A DNA stretch of 64,000 bases from Boswellia sacra (GCA_013180625.2 SNVD02011501.1:47287-111286), one strand, 5' to 3'; numbered from the stretch's first letter, positions 10,960 to 24,710 are shown. Program-made: numbers and translations. Notes: a model not told the origin generated them from the letters alone.

Positions 10960-13555
10960 TACCTTAAACTTGTCCATCATACATCTCATCACATATGAGC
11001 TTTTCGTTCACATCACTAAACTTCATAACATCTTAAAGCCTTCCCGTCTGACATTCTAGAGTCAATAGGTCTCCGAAACCTTTTTCCTTCGATAAAAACC
11101 TATATTTGAGTCTATTTTGTATAGAAAGGTGTCGTATCAGTTCAGTTAAATTCTTTGACATTCAAATTCGATATTCAGATCAGCATCAACCCTTTTCAGT
11201 CATACCATCACTCGTTTCTTCTGATTGCTCCCACTACGACTTTTTTTCCAAGGAATCATCGGCCTTTTCCTCGTGTAATGCTCACCATCAAATATCTGCA
11301 ACACGACGCTTCTTGGTTGATAATTTTGAGGTGACATGGACCAGCTCCCCGAATCCAAGCAGACGTCTCGCAACATTAAGGGTATTTTGGACTTTTCTTA
11401 AAGGAAGAACATTTCTCTAATTTACTGTTTTTACTAGGGGTATAATTGTCTTTTAAATTCTTCTGTAAAGTCAAGATTCAACATTATATATATTTTATAG
11501 ATAAAAAATTTAATGGTGCATAAATTTAAAGAATGGTAAGAAGATTACTTGTAAAAACACATATCTTTCCCCTTTTTATTTAACCGCACATTAATTCCAT
11601 TTGTTGTTAAAAATTATAAAAAAACGTTTTATTCATTTTTTAGAAAATTAATATAAAGGCTTTGCGTTTAAATTTGTTGTTTAAAAAAAATCATTAAAAA
11701 AATATCGTCTAAAGCGATATAATCATTTTGTTGTCTCAGGGATTTAAAACAATTTTTATAAAAGAGTAATATTACTTTATTTTAGTTATCGTGATGATAT
11801 TAATAGATTATTTATTCGTAAAAATATCATAAATGTCCTATCAAAGTAATGTAATTTACGTACATAATTTATAAAATTCAACATAATTTAATAATTATTA
11901 AATGAAAATTTGACAAAAGAGCACTTGGATGCTCCCATCTCAGGTTCTCAACCCAACTCCCAAGTCAAAATTCGAATTGATTGACTTATTATCAATTGAA
12001 AATTGTCAAAACAGTACAGCGATTGCTGCAATTCGGCTATCAGTTACCAGTATATGCATTAATTTTTAATTAAAAGTTGATGGATGCACGTCGCTGACAA
12101 TAAGGTCCCACATGCTATTATACATTAATGATATTATGCGTTTCATCTCATATGAATAACTTTATATTATATTAAAATCACTTTAATTTCATCTTAATCA
12201 TATTTAAGAGGGATAATTAAATGCTGTTAGATATATAATTTCACTAAGAATATCATAAATATTAGAAAGAGTTAAACTTACCTTTTCTCTAATAATTAAA
12301 CTCACACTTGGAATCATGTTGTCCATAAGTTGATAACAAATATTTAAAATTTATTAAACATAATTTCTTGTGGTTATTTTTATTAAATGCTAGAATATTA
12401 TGACGAGGAATAAGTGACTAATCAAAATTTTTAAATCCTCATTGGAAGAGTTTGTTTCGATCGTTAAAGGTAGGTCAACCATTCTTTTGTTTTCTTATAT
12501 TAAAAATAGATAATTTAACCCATAGATCTTCTTAGAAGATTATATTATCTTTTTTCTAACATGACTACAATATAACATTTAACAACGTTGGTGGACTACT
12601 CTACCAACCAAAAAAAAAAAAAATGTATATAAAATAATGTCATTTATTTTTTTTAAGTTGTCATAATATTCATTGTTACGTTGACTTTTAATTTAAATTT
12701 CTATAAATTTAATTTCTATCCAAAAGTTTGTAAAAATAAAAAAGATTTATAATTTTTAGTATTATTTTTGGAAACCATAAGAAATTTGCATTAAGTAATA
12801 AAATGAATAACGTGACAATAATATATTTATAATATGTATAAATATGTCGGTAGCATTGGGACCAATTTCCTGCTACAAGACTTCCCCCATATTATCATTG
12901 CCCTCTTCTTTTTTTTTTTTTCCCACAAAAGAATAGACAAAATAATCATATCAGTTTTCTTCTATGCCCTTTTGTTAAATTGTATTATATACATTTATTT
13001 ATAAAAGGATTTAATCATACTTGTGATTATATAAAAGAGAGTATTATTTTATTAAATTGTCTTTAGTCCTTTTCTTATTACAGATATAATTTGGGCCCTT
13101 AATGCTATTATATTCTACTTTTTGAATTTGACTCAATTTGACCAGAACGAAAAAGATGACTTTTATGTGTTGGAAATGTCAAAACATTTATATTTAGCAT
13201 GAAGCATGTGTTCAAATGTTCTGAATTTTATGAATTTGACCTACATATCATATATAAAATAACATCTAATTTTTAATTTATTTGAAAGATGTGAGATAAT
13301 GTGATTGTTGCACATTGAAAGATAGGATTCAAGCTTTATTTAAATGATAATTAATTTTAATTTAATTGAAATGCTAATTGTTGACATGTGTTATAATTTT
13401 CTCATTGGATTAATTAGTTTTAAACAAGTCAATTTGAACAATTTGATTAAAGTTGATAAATTAATAAGTTTTATAATATTATATTTGATGAGCATTATTT
13501 TGAAAATCAATTTTCAAAATAGCTCAACTCTAAATTGGTTAATTAAAAACTGACA
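10960..13555. other. AT-rich intergenic sequence
   Basis: Long stretches of low-complexity AT with stops in all frames. A 104-codon frame at 11106-11420 has no recognisable domain, and I do not consider it a gene. Confidence 0.5.
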
Positions 13556-14190
13556 GGTGTCGGTCCGTGAGAGAATCTAGGACAGGCTGAAATGGAATGA
13601 TTGGAACTCTTTATACTTCTTTTATTTCTCGCACTCCACACGATGCGTTCTGCAAGAGCGTGATGGACACTTCTGCCAAAGGAGCGTGAGAGAGAATCTG
13701 GGACAGGCTGAGACTCCCTTATGGACAACGTCAACGCGACACCACCGAAGCTCATACGTAAGGAACGATGCGAGAGTGAGATGGTCCACCACGTGTCCTG
13801 TCTTAAAAAGGCAAAACGGTCTTTTCACTTCCCTAGGCAATGAATCTAGTGGTTCACCTCAATTAGAAGAGAGTGCCTGCTACCTCCACCAGATTTGCAA
13901 TGCAGTATGTCCAACCAAGGGACGCCATAGAGGTGCCACCTCAGCCGTGCACAGAACTTGCATTGCAGCGGCTGCAGCATAGCTTGTCTCGGTCTATTAG
14001 ATTCCAGCTTAGCTGTGGGCCGGTCCATATTAATAACTTACTTCCATGTTCTCAACAATGTCATTTGCCTTCTAGTTATACTTTTCAGCTCAACCTTACC
14101 CTTCCACTTTCCACGTGTGGGTTCCACACGGACTTGGGCAACAACTTGGCAATGGTTCTCTTTCGCCTTCAGCCAATTTTGCAATTACTA
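13556..14190. other. GC-richer island of unknown nature, with G-boxes
   Basis: This stretch is clearly less AT-rich than its flanks. It contains a short direct repeat (GAGAGAATCT then GGACAGGCTGA at about 13569 and 13691) and two CACGTG G-box cores at about 13790 and 14116. Frames across it look non-coding. It could be a regulatory region or a fragment of an unrecognised repeat. Confidence 0.35.
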
Positions 14191-14199
14191 AAACAATAA

Positions 14200-15050
14200 T
14201 AAATTACAATAAATCACATATCTTTTATATATAAAAACTCCTTATACAACGTATGTTTTTAAAAATTGGTAGAAAATCCTCCTAACATTTCTCTGGATGA
14301 ATGGTAAATATAAATAAGGTTAAAACATTAGTTTTAAAACTCCGAATCTATGTAGAGGTAATCCAAACTTAATGTATATCAATGTTGATATCTCTATTAA
14401 TTTTCATTGCAACATTTTTTTTATTTAAGTTATTAAAGATTTGTTTAAGATAATTCTTTTCTAATGTTCTAATTGCTATTAAAAATTACTAAAATAATAA
14501 AAATAGTTTTTAATACATGTGTACCCTCTAAAAAATTATGTAAAGCCTGTAAAACCTACGGAGATTTAGTATAGATATCATTAAAATTACCATCTATAGA
14601 TTTTGCTTTCATAAATTTTTATCACAAAAAATCATATCATATAATTTTTGTCATAAAAGTACATAAATTTTGTAATATGGGATAAAAACAAAAGTAATGT
14701 ATGGGTGCGATGTAAGTAGGATAGTAATAGTTTAATTTAGGATTATTTGAGTTATTTATTATTTTTCGATGATAATCAATTTACGAATTTTTATTTTATT
14801 TTATAGAGTTAAGTAAATTAGAGATTTTAATTTTCTAAATAATTGAAAGTAATTTTAATTGAAATATTTTTTCAAAATGATAATTTTTTATATTTTTTCT
14901 AATATCTAATTACATTGAGCTTAGATGAAAATCTATGTCTTAATAAATATAAGTTGATCGTCATTATAAATAAAATATGTTTATCAGTTTATTTTTTAAA
15001 TTTATTGATAATTTGATTATGAAACAAAGATTACTCTTTTCTTTCAATAT
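14200..15050. other. AT-rich upstream region
   Basis: No coding signal. It leads into the 5' UTR region of the START-like gene, whose transcript probably begins around 15.1 kb (TATATTTTG at about 15129). Confidence 0.4.
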
Positions 15051-15959
15051 TTTTTTTTTTAATTTCAACTTTTTCTTTGAATGCTTGTTTGATCTCGTAA
15101 CAGTAATTCTTTCCTGCTTGGGCGCCCCTATATTTTGCATTAATATCAGAAGGACCCCTGGTTTAATAAAGAAAAGTAGTTGTTATATTCGGAAAGCTGT
15201 GATTTATTCAGTGATTCTGATTCTGTTATGTGTCTGCAATTGGTGAAGTCCAAGAAGAGTCTATCTTCATTATCCTTTTGCCTTTTCCCTGATTTATGCT
15301 ATTTTATATCGAGATCTGCATTTGCGTTGTGATAGTTTTTGTGTTGTGCTTGTGGGGTTGTTGAACTATCCCAACTGGATTGTCTTTTTCAAAAGCTTTC
15401 AGGTGAGTTGGAATTTCATCAACTTTATATTTCTGCAATTCGGTTTTTGCCTCTTTCCTGGTTTTTAATTCTGTCCCTGAAAGCTGTTCAATCATGTGGT
15501 TGCGGTTTAATGCTGTATCTCTGATATTTGTGTCAATTTTAGTGCTTTTGTGCTGCAGCAGACAAGGACAGAATCCTGAAGATCTTCACCTAACTGGTAA
15601 ACTAAACTTTATGTGGAGGAGCATTTTGAAATAATGATCTAAGCTTCCTTGTTATTTGTGGCAAACATGTAGCTATTTACTTTTGAAGATAAATGTTTCA
15701 CATCATTATAGTTTATTTTCTTGCATGATGGGATTGCCTCAGTAAGTTTTGAGCTTGGATGGAAACACAAATCTTTTTAAAAGCATGTTAGTATTCCTGT
15801 TTAAGTTTTTGTTCCTCAGAAAGTCTTTTAACAATTGTTCTGTGTTCAAACTTTAGGCGATCATAACGAAGTGAGTCTGAGCGTGCGACTCGCAATGTAA
15901 ACTATCCGGGCTAGATTTTTCTGTGTGGGACTCTTTCTGATTTTCTTGGGGATGCTAAG

Positions 15960-17337
15960 ATGGAAAGCAAGAGAAAAATTTCTCAGTACAGAGAGAGACT
16001 TGACAAGACCCTGGCATCCCCTGAATTGACAAATAAGAAGACCCTGAAGACCCTGATCAAAAAGCAACTTTTAAATTCTTCACAAGATGGAATTGGAGGT
16101 TAGTGTGTCCTCAAACTTTTATGTATCTGCTTCTAAGCTACACTTGTGATTTATGCTTTTTGTTAATTAAGTTCTTATATCAGTAGAAGCAAATAATTTT
16201 CATGGTAAGTTGCATTTACCAAATAGTTTTGATTCATGCCTTTGGGTTTGTGCAGGATTTAATGAGAATGTAGTAGAAAGAAAGACTGTAGAAGTATCCA
16301 ATTTTCTTGAAATGTTGCGGAGTGCTTCTGTAAGTGATATGGAGGCGTCAAAAACTAATGAAGCCTCGCATGGTGAATGGAAAGTATGTTTTTGTATATT
16401 ATTATAATTTTTTTTAGTTTTTTGGTTGACCTGTATTCTATTGAGTCTTATCCATAAGTCTCTTCACTGGTGACCTTGCTCAAACTTTTCTCCGAATCCA
16501 TACTTTCATCCTATCTGGAAAGAGAGAAATCATGGTGGATGAGCAACATCATCACCGTATTGGTAGTCTTGCAGCATGATTTTTGGGGCTTATATATCCA
16601 AAATACCATTCCTTTTTACAGCCTTTCTCATCATCCGAAGTTCCCTAATTGTGATCAATTTAATAAAAATATATTATTTTTGTTGAATTTCTTGTGTATT
16701 GTATTTGGTCATGATTATTGGCTGTAAATCAGCTTGAAACTATCTACCAAAATGCTGTCTAGATATTGACATGACTGAAGCCTACTTTTGGCAGTTAAAA
16801 CATGATAGTGAGGAGTTCCGTGTTATGTATCGGGAAGGACCACAGGGTACTCCTCTTCACTCTTTACTTGTTGAAGGCTATGTAGAGGGGCCTATCGATG
16901 CTTGTAAGGTTTACTGAAATCCTGAAGAGTAGTTTGAGCTTCATTCAACTATCCTACAATGATAAGGATAAAATTGTGCAAATTGCTCTTGTTTATGTTG
17001 CATCATCATTGGAAGTTTTTATATAAGTTCTGTACCTCATTTCAGGTATGTGTATCTCATGGGAATCAGGCCTCTATAAAAAATGGTGAGAATTGTTTAC
17101 ATCATTGTGGACATTTGCACTTCAAACAATATCCAATTTTTGTGACGAGATACTGTGCATTATTTGATGTAATATGTGTATTATTATTTTCCAAAAGTTA
17201 TAGTTGCACTATCTATACTAGGTTAAACTTTTCTTTTTCTTCTTCCTCCCTTGATTTGGAGAAAACTTATGTCTGCAATTCTTTCATCTACGTTTTATTT
17301 GATGTTGGTCTGATGCATCTATAAGTGTAATCAGCTT

Positions 17338-17383
<46 letters not shown>

Positions 17384-20300
17384 TTCTGTTTATCACCATT
17401 ATCAAGAATCCACAAGTAACATGTGTACTTAATTATTTAATTGGCATAATCAAGGATGTTTTATTGATTGTCTGCTCACAACCACAAAAAAGTAAGAGTT
17501 CATATTTGTTGAAGTCAATATGTTTCCTATTAGAATTTTTAATGTGGAACAAAGTACTTGTAATTTTGAAAGTAATTTTCGTCCTTCTATTTCATTTTTC
17601 CCAGGTGGCCTCAGTATAGTTTTCCTCCATTCAAGATCACTACTAGCAAATGTTTACAAAAGGTCCGGATATGCGAAGAAATATCTTTAGTGAGGTTTGT
17701 CGACCAGAAAACTGCAATAGTTCTTAAAAGTTTGGTTATTTGATTCTTTTAACTTCCTTGATCTTAATTTCAGAATGCTGATTTTGCCTTATGTTTTTGG
17801 AAGAAAGGGTGAAGGTTACTTGGCCACTGTCTTCCAGGGAGGCTGTTGTGCACTTCTTTCTGTTTGAGTATTTTCAGGATGATCTCGTTGTCGTTCTAAT
17901 GAACACTGTAAGTATTAAAGTGGCGCTGTTATTTTCTTCTTGTTTTCATAAAAGTATTCTACCTGTGTCCTGAAATCTATCTATTTCTGGTCCAATGACT
18001 GAATAAAAAGAAATAAAGAAATAAAGAAATTTCTTATCATTTTGCTTTTAGATTGATGATTTGAAGAGCATTGATACAAATAGTCATGGATTCACCAGTG
18101 ATGGCATTCCTGAAGCAAAGGATGTGGTAAGGATTGAATTGGTGGGAGGCTTTGCTTTACAAAAGGTTACCAGGGAAAGAAGTTACTTCAGGTCAGTTTG
18201 TCATTAATTGGCTACATTGCCTGTGTTTTTTGTTGAACAACATCATGTGCATTGGGAGAATAAGACTGAAGGAGTAGTCAGGGCTGTATAAAACCAAACT
18301 TGATTTCATCTGATGCGTATATTCATGTAAGAGTGGAGGAAAGGAACTATATTGAAGTTTTCTTAAACATTGAGTTAAAAGAACTTCATAATCTACTTCC
18401 AGATTGGACTTTACCGCTAAATAAGTACCCCATTTCTAAAGTCATGTTGTTAAGCTTAAGTGTGAGAATTATCCTCAAGGTTTTTGTGGTGGTCATTAGG
18501 TGATTGATTATGATTCCTTGTCTACATGAATGCTTGTACTATAAATTTGTAACTCTTCATGGATCAATATTGAACAATCCTCTTCTGCCTCTTTGGTTTA
18601 TCTATCTACTGGGTCTGTTAACATAGTATTACAACAGAAAACTTGAGTGAAGCTCTCCATTCTATTAAGTAAAAATTTTATAGCCCATATGTCCATATCT
18701 ACCTCATGAGTGTTGAAGTCATCCACTTGTATCCCATGTGTTATTTGAAATATCTTTTTTGTCCTTTGTATTCCGTGTAGTGTTAAGAGAATTAATACTA
18801 TCTTTGGTATTTTACCAGTTAGCTCATGCTTTGGTTAAATAGTTTCTTAGCACGTACAAATTATTGTTAAACTTGGAGCTCAATCATTGAACTGAAGAGG
18901 AGTTGAAATGAAGGTGTATAATGTAGTTTTTCTGTGCTTAAAATGAAACAAATCATATTTAAGTGGTTAGATTGCTTGTCATTGCCTACAAAAAGACAGC
19001 AAAAAAAAAAAATTGACCTCTACTTTGTGTATAGTAATGTTCTTTTTTGTGCTCTTTTGTTGCAAAGTTCTGAATGCTGCCACATTTTGTAGGACAATAG
19101 CGCATATGGATATGAAGCTGGACTTTGTTCCTCCAACCCTTATAAACTTCGTTTCGAGGCAGCTCGTTGGCAGTGGTTTCAAGCTCTATCAAAAGGTTAT
19201 GCACTTTCCTTGTTGATGTTCCCCCCTTGAGCATGTGGTTTAAGTTCTCATGTTGTTTATCATTTGCTATGCTACTTATGATACCAACTGATTCGATTCA
19301 ACTTTATTTCAGGCAGTGGCTTCTGTGTCTAATCATGATGAAGATTACAGCAAGGCCTTGTATGACCCACTGTACACTAGAATACGTGAAGCTCTTTATT
19401 CCCCCATTGAATCTGAGGAGGCTTTAAAAGAGGAAGACCTCAAGAAAGATGCACATGTTCTGCCTGAAGAACATGTCACTAAAGATATGAAGGACGGCCT
19501 GAATGGTATGCAACAGAACATTAGCCATGTCTCTGAATATTTGTCAAACGATGAAGAGGTTACAGACAGAAAAGTTGGTGAGTCTGAGGAGGCTCTCAAA
19601 GTAGAAGAGCTCAAGAATGATGAACGTATTATTCAGCCTGAAAATCCTCTCTCCAAAGATATGCAGGATAGTGTGAATGATGTGGAACAGATTGGTCATG
19701 ACATTTACTGTGCCAGTGAATCTTTGCCAAATGATACACAAGTTACAGAGAGAAAAGTTGTTGATGAGATTGAGGAAGAAAAGAGCGTGGAAATCTCACA
19801 CTTTGAGGATAGTGAAAAGGATATAAATGAATCTTTAACCAATGTACTACTGGAAAAATCTTGTTTAAATGGTAAAAGAGATGTTTTTATCAGTCCTAGT
19901 GTGGAACAAGCTCTAGAAACATTAGAGAAGGCCATTTATATGGTTCGCAAGTATGGATTTAATGGTCAAAACAGGTCTTCCCAAGGCCTTGAGGCTCCAA
20001 ATGTGGGAATGGGTGCCATAAAAAACTCAATTTCTACAGATGAGGGTGTCCAAACAAAAAGCGAGTTACCTGAAAAAGAAACCTTGGAGAAAAATTATGA
20101 TGAATCCAGGAGTAGCACTGGAATTCGAGATGTCAGGTATATTTCAGTATCGGTGTGACCTGGAGACTTAAATCGGATTATTGACTTCGAGCTAACACTG
20201 GTTCTGTTATATTCTGCAGGCGAGCTGGATCAAATTCTTACTCAAGGGAAGTGAACCATAACAGAATAGCGCCGGCGTCACCAGGAGAAGATCTTTCGAG

Positions 20301-20517
20301 TCCTGGCAAGAACAACCAGGTTCCTTTGAGTTCCTTCCAAAACATGACAGCACAAATACCGATTTTAGATGAAACCATGAATGGTATCAAGCAAGCAGGT
20401 CCAGAGGCAAATGGTATCCATGAAAACAGTCTACATGGAGAGAAGAAATCAAGTCAGAAGAAAACACCTAGTTTCTGTTGCTTCTTCCCATTCAATTCTG
20501 CTAAATATCAGCCTTAG
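15960..20517 (+). CDS. START-like lipid-binding domain protein, ten coding exons
   Basis: Coding exons: 15960-16098, 16256-16383, 16795-16903, 17046-17085, 17605-17694, 17808-17907, 18052-18191, 19093-19195, 19313-20136 and 20220-20517. They join in frame to 656 residues with GT-AG junctions and no stop. Residues about 90-283 form a START/polyketide-cyclase-like fold as in a plant-specific uncharacterised family: EEFRVMYREGPQGTPLHSLL, ISWESGLYKKWWPQ, KCLQKVRI, WPLSSREAVVHFFLFEYFQD, GGFALQKV and FVSRQLVGSGFKLYQK. Such domains bind a hydrophobic ligand in a cavity; the ligand here is unknown. Residues 284-656 are acidic, Glu/Lys-rich and low complexity, and contain two similar segments (SEEALKEEDLKKD and SEEALKVEELKND). 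The protein ends in a Cys/Phe patch, FCCFFPF. No signal peptide or membrane span is evident. At exon 6 I chose the acceptor at 17806-17807 because it keeps the frame; a stronger-looking AG 35 bp upstream breaks it. Confidence 0.85.
17342..17379. repeat. (TA)n microsatellite in an intron
   Basis: About 18 TA units lie in the fourth intron of the START-like gene. Confidence 0.9.
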
Positions 20518-20610
20518 AAGAAGTTTTGCAGCATCAGTTGATCACGTAGTGCATCAACGAGCTTGTAACTTGTTACACAAAAACTTGTTTACAGACTAGG
20601 CATACTCTTT

Positions 20611-20632
20611 TATATATATATATATATATATA
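20611..20632. repeat. (TA)n microsatellite in the 3' UTR region
   Basis: A short TA run just after the START-like coding region, probably within or near its 3' UTR. Confidence 0.85.
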
Positions 20633-20639
20633 TTACCTT

Positions 20640-21170
20640 TTTGTCACCCCATGTGGGTATAGATGTTTTTAGATTTTTTTTTAATAATTCGAAAAAATTG
20701 TACTAATAAAGTGTAACGAATGATTTTATGAAAGATGTTTTCTATTGCAGAGTTGTTGATCTTATGCAGGATGAATCATTGGATGAGTTCTATTTTGATT
20801 CTCTGTTGCCATACTATATATTGTAAGACAAGGAAAATGGTTATCTTTATTAAACATGTAGAACTTAACAAAGATCAATTTCCAAAAATCGATTAAAAAA
20901 GAAACTACAAATTTTTTGTTTTTAATTAGATTTTGATATAATATTTCAGAGAACTGTTAACACTATTAAATTATTAACGTGAACGAAGATCAATTTGTTG
21001 CAAAAATTTTATTATTTTTTTATTTCTAAATCGAATTTTGTCTTTGATCATTTCTTTGCTTCAAAGTTATAAATGTTAAACCTACTACTATAACAACTAT
21101 GAGATACTTTAATTTTGGATAAATAATGTTTAGACAACTTCAATATTACAGTATATAATGACATATAGTT
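20640..21170. other. 3' flank of the START-like gene
   Basis: AT-rich flank with no gene. It ends at the target-site duplication of the second hAT element. Confidence 0.5.
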
Positions 21171-21941
21171 AGCGGTGACAATTCGTATTCCTGGATCGTA
21201 TTCGTGTTGTGTTGAATTGTGACACGACAAAGATTAACCCGATATAAACACAACCTGTTTATTATTCGTGTCATGAAGGGTCAACACAAATATAACATAA
21301 TTATTAAACGGGTAACACAACACGATACACAAACATGAATAATAAACAGGTCGTATTCGTGTTAGACACAAACACGACCTGTCTATCATGATTATGACAT
21401 GTTACACGATTGATACGACCCGTTTATAATTACGACACGATTATAATACGATTACAGTTATGACACGATTATACATTAAAACCTATTTTTAAATGAAAAG
21501 ACTATAACATAATATACAAAATTAAACAAAACTAAATACCAAGAAATAATACGAACTTTAATATTTGATTTTGAAAATTATAAATTAAAGGTGATATGTC
21601 CATTGTTGTTCTAATAATATTAATATAATAAAATATTATAATATTATAATTTTTATTATTTAATATGTGTAAAAATTATAAAATATTATTCGTGTCAATA
21701 ATCTTGTTTTAATTTATATTCGTGTCAATTGTGTTTAATGTATATGTATGTCATAAACGGGTCGTGTCTTAATCATGTTCGCGGGTTGAAGTCATTTAAT
21801 ACGAATATGACACGATTATTAAACGGGTTAAAAATTCTGACAAAAACACGACACGAACACGTTTAATACAAACTTAAACCCGTAAATTTTTTTGTTATGT
21901 CGTGTCATATTCGTGTGTCATGACCCAAATTGCCACCCCTA
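21171..21941. mobile_element. Non-autonomous hAT element, 771 bp, same family as 8871-9636
   Basis: Ends read TAGCGGTGACAATTCGT and AAATTGCCACCCCTA, closely matching the 8871-9636 element. Flanks are the 8-bp near-duplication CATATAGT (21163-21170) and CATATAAT (21942-21949). Subterminal ACACGA-type motifs are again abundant but more mutated, which suggests an older copy. No transposase frame. Confidence 0.88.
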
Positions 21942-22090
21942 CATATAATATACAATATAAAATAATATTAATAATATACATTCGTTCAATTTTGGTTATA
22001 AAAAATATTACCAATCTCTTATGCGATTGGTCAATTTTGGTTAAAAGTAACCGAGGAAAATAATTAATCAATAAAGTAATATCATATGCT

Positions 22091-22406
22091 ACCCTTAAGA
22101 TTTCACATAATATGACTTAGAACATAGTTTCGTATTTGTATCATTTCAGTCTTTAACGTTTGCATATTTATATCAACTAGATCTAATTCATTGATTTCGT
22201 CTATATTTTTGTAAATGAAAAAGCTAAACATCGATTGCTGATAACAAGTATAGATTGAATCATCTAGAGATATATTTTTTGTTTATAAAAATGTAAAGGA
22301 ATCGGTAAATTAGACTTAGATAATATAAATATATAAACTTTAAAAATTAAAATGATACAAATATAAAATTATGTTTTCGAGTGATATTACGTAAAATCTT
22401 GGAGGT
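22091..22406. mobile_element. MITE-like element with about 60-bp inverted repeats
   Basis: The left end ACCCTTAAGATTTCACATAA and the reverse complement of the right end ACCTCCAAGATTTTACGTAA pair for roughly 60 bp. Both arms continue to TTTGTATCATTT. A related inverted repeat lies at 33411-33808. No clear target duplication was found, so the superfamily is left open. Confidence 0.55.
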
Positions 22407-22500
22407 GATGTATAGTATTGGCCCGTTAATCAAATCAAAAGCGAAGAATATATTGAGTAGAGAGATTTGTGTGACTTTTAGAATGATAGGTACATGTGAT

Positions 22501-24560
22501 TAGGGTTGGAATCGAGGCGGGGCGGGTACGGGGCGGTCGGTATTCAGCCCCGCCCCGTTGACCCTTTTTTTTTGCCCCGCCTCGCCCCTTTGCCCCTTTG
22601 CGGGGCGGGGCAAAAAAAATTTTAGTAGATCCAGACCAAACCCGCCCCGCCCCGCCCTGCTATTGTTTATATTTTTACAATCACACCCCTATAATCTTTA
22701 TATTTTTCAACTTCATCCCTTGTAATATTTATATCTTTGCAAATAACGCCCTTATCAATTTCTAATCATACCATTTATAACTATGATCATTTTTCAACAA
22801 TCATAAAAATAATAAATCTTCAAACTAAAATCAAAATAGTTGTATATTATCATTTGATTTTATTAGTAATAATGTTACATATTCCATTAGAAATAATGTT
22901 AAAAGTTTATTATTGCTTGTAAACTAGTTAATTGATAATTTTTAAATAGTTGATAATACAATTAAATAATTTTTTAATGACATGTTCATTTAATTTCAAT
23001 TTAATAATAGTAATAATATGATTGGTATATACCAAATAATTAATATTATAAATATTTATGAAATACTAATAATTTAATTAACTAATTTAAATTACGATAA
23101 ATCATATATTTAAAGTTATAAGATTATTTTTATCATATTTCTATTTACATATTTAGAAAATAATATATTGATTATATTAAACATATACATTTTTAAAATA
23201 ATATTTTTAATATTACAATAATTTAAATAGTACTTAGTAATCTATATCAAGATTGTATATGTTACACAAATTTAATTACTATAAAATATAAATATTTACT
23301 TACCATTTGATTTTATTAGTAATAATGTTACATGCTTTATTAGAAATAATGTTAAAAATGTATTATTCTTGTAAACTAGTTAATTAACACTTTTTCAATA
23401 GTATGTTAATTTAATTTCAATCTAATAATAGTAATAATATGATTTGTATATACTAATTAATTAACATTATATGTATTTATGAAACATTAATAATTAAAGT
23501 AATTAATTTATTTAAGAATTTACGATAAATCATATATTTAAGATTATAAGATTATTTTTATCCTATTTTTATTTACATATTTGGGAAATAATATATTGAT
23601 TATATTAAAGATATATATTTTTAAAATAATCATGTTAATATTGCAATAATTTAATTAGTACTTAGTAATCTATATCAAGATTGTATATATTATAAAATTT
23701 AATTATTATAAAATATAAATATTTAATTATCATTAATTGTCATTTAATTATATTAGTAATAATGTTACATACTTTATTAGAAATAATGTTAAAAGTGTAT
23801 TATTGCTTATAAATTATTTAATTGACAATTTTTTAAATAGTTGATAATACAATTAAATAAATTTTTAGTAACATGTTGATTTAATTTCAATCTAATAATC
23901 GCAATAATATTATTGGCATATACCAAATAATTAACATTATATATTTATGAAACATTAATAATTTAATTAATTAATTTAAATTACAATAAATCATATATTT
24001 AAGGTTTTAAGATTTTTTTATCATATTTCTATTTACATATTTAAAAAATAATATACTGATTATATTATAGATATATATTTTAAAAATAATCTTGTTAATA
24101 TTGTAATAATTTAATTAGTACTTAATAATCTATATCAAGATTGTATATATTATACAAATTCAATTATTATAAAATACAAATATTTTATTTTTTCATTATA
24201 ATATGAAGAAATTGATGTTAATATACTAAAGATATTAATTATTAATTAAAATGTCATTTTTATTAAAGTATTTGCATTATTTGTAAAATTATTAAGAATT
24301 TATATATATGAAAAGTTTAACAAATATAACTTAAAAAATTACATAACAGTCTTAAACTTTAAAAATTTTATAAATATATCTCTAATCTTGTGGGGCGGGG
24401 CGGGTCTACGGGTCCAAATAGCTAGACCCGACCTCGGACCCGCCCCAACCGAGGCAAAAATTTTCTGTCCCAAACCCGTTCCTATGAATGCTCCAGATCC
24501 GTCCCATTAGACCGGATCCGACCGGATCCGCGGTGGGTCCAGGGCAAATGCCCAACCCTA
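22501..24560. mobile_element. Non-autonomous hAT element, 2060 bp, with internal tandem repeats
   Basis: Ends TAGGGTTGG and CCAACCCTA are flanked by a perfect 8-bp duplication CATGTGAT (22493-22500 and 24561-24568). The subterminal regions are very GC-rich with repeated GGGGCGGGGC / CCCGCCCC motifs, while the interior is extremely AT-rich and has no transposase. The right end lies about 150 bp from the TATA box of HSCB. Confidence 0.92.
22851..24180. repeat. Three tandem copies of a roughly 440-bp AT-rich unit inside the hAT element
   Basis: Copies start at about 22851, 23304 and 23741. Each begins CATTT(G/A)ATT(T/A)TATTAGTAAT followed by a long shared order of motifs (AATAATGTTACAT, AGAAATAATGTTAAAA, AATCTATATCAAGATTGTAT). 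Copies differ by scattered substitutions and small indels. Confidence 0.85.
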
Positions 24561-24710
24561 CATGTGATTATTTTACAAAGATCAGGGAGGTCCTAAATTT
24601 ACCCAAAAAATAACAGATCCACATCAACTATATGTTACTTAGAAACCCCTCTTTTAGTCTGACTAGTCGCTACCACAAACATTGGCGATTGCTCCCTCTT
24701 CTCCCTCTTC

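Noticed and set aside
13686..14199. Overlapping frames in the GC-rich island as a coding exon
   Set aside because: Several frames are open on both strands, which reflects composition; none has a domain or plausible splice partners.
17761..17808. Acceptor AG at about 17772 for exon 6 of the START-like gene
   Set aside because: Using it shifts the frame. The AG at 17806-17807 restores the conserved VKVTWPLSSREAVVH reading.
19316..20158. A separate single-exon gene for the 280-codon acidic frame
   Set aside because: It is exon 9 of the START-like gene; the AG at 19311-19312 and GT at 20137 join it in phase with its neighbours.
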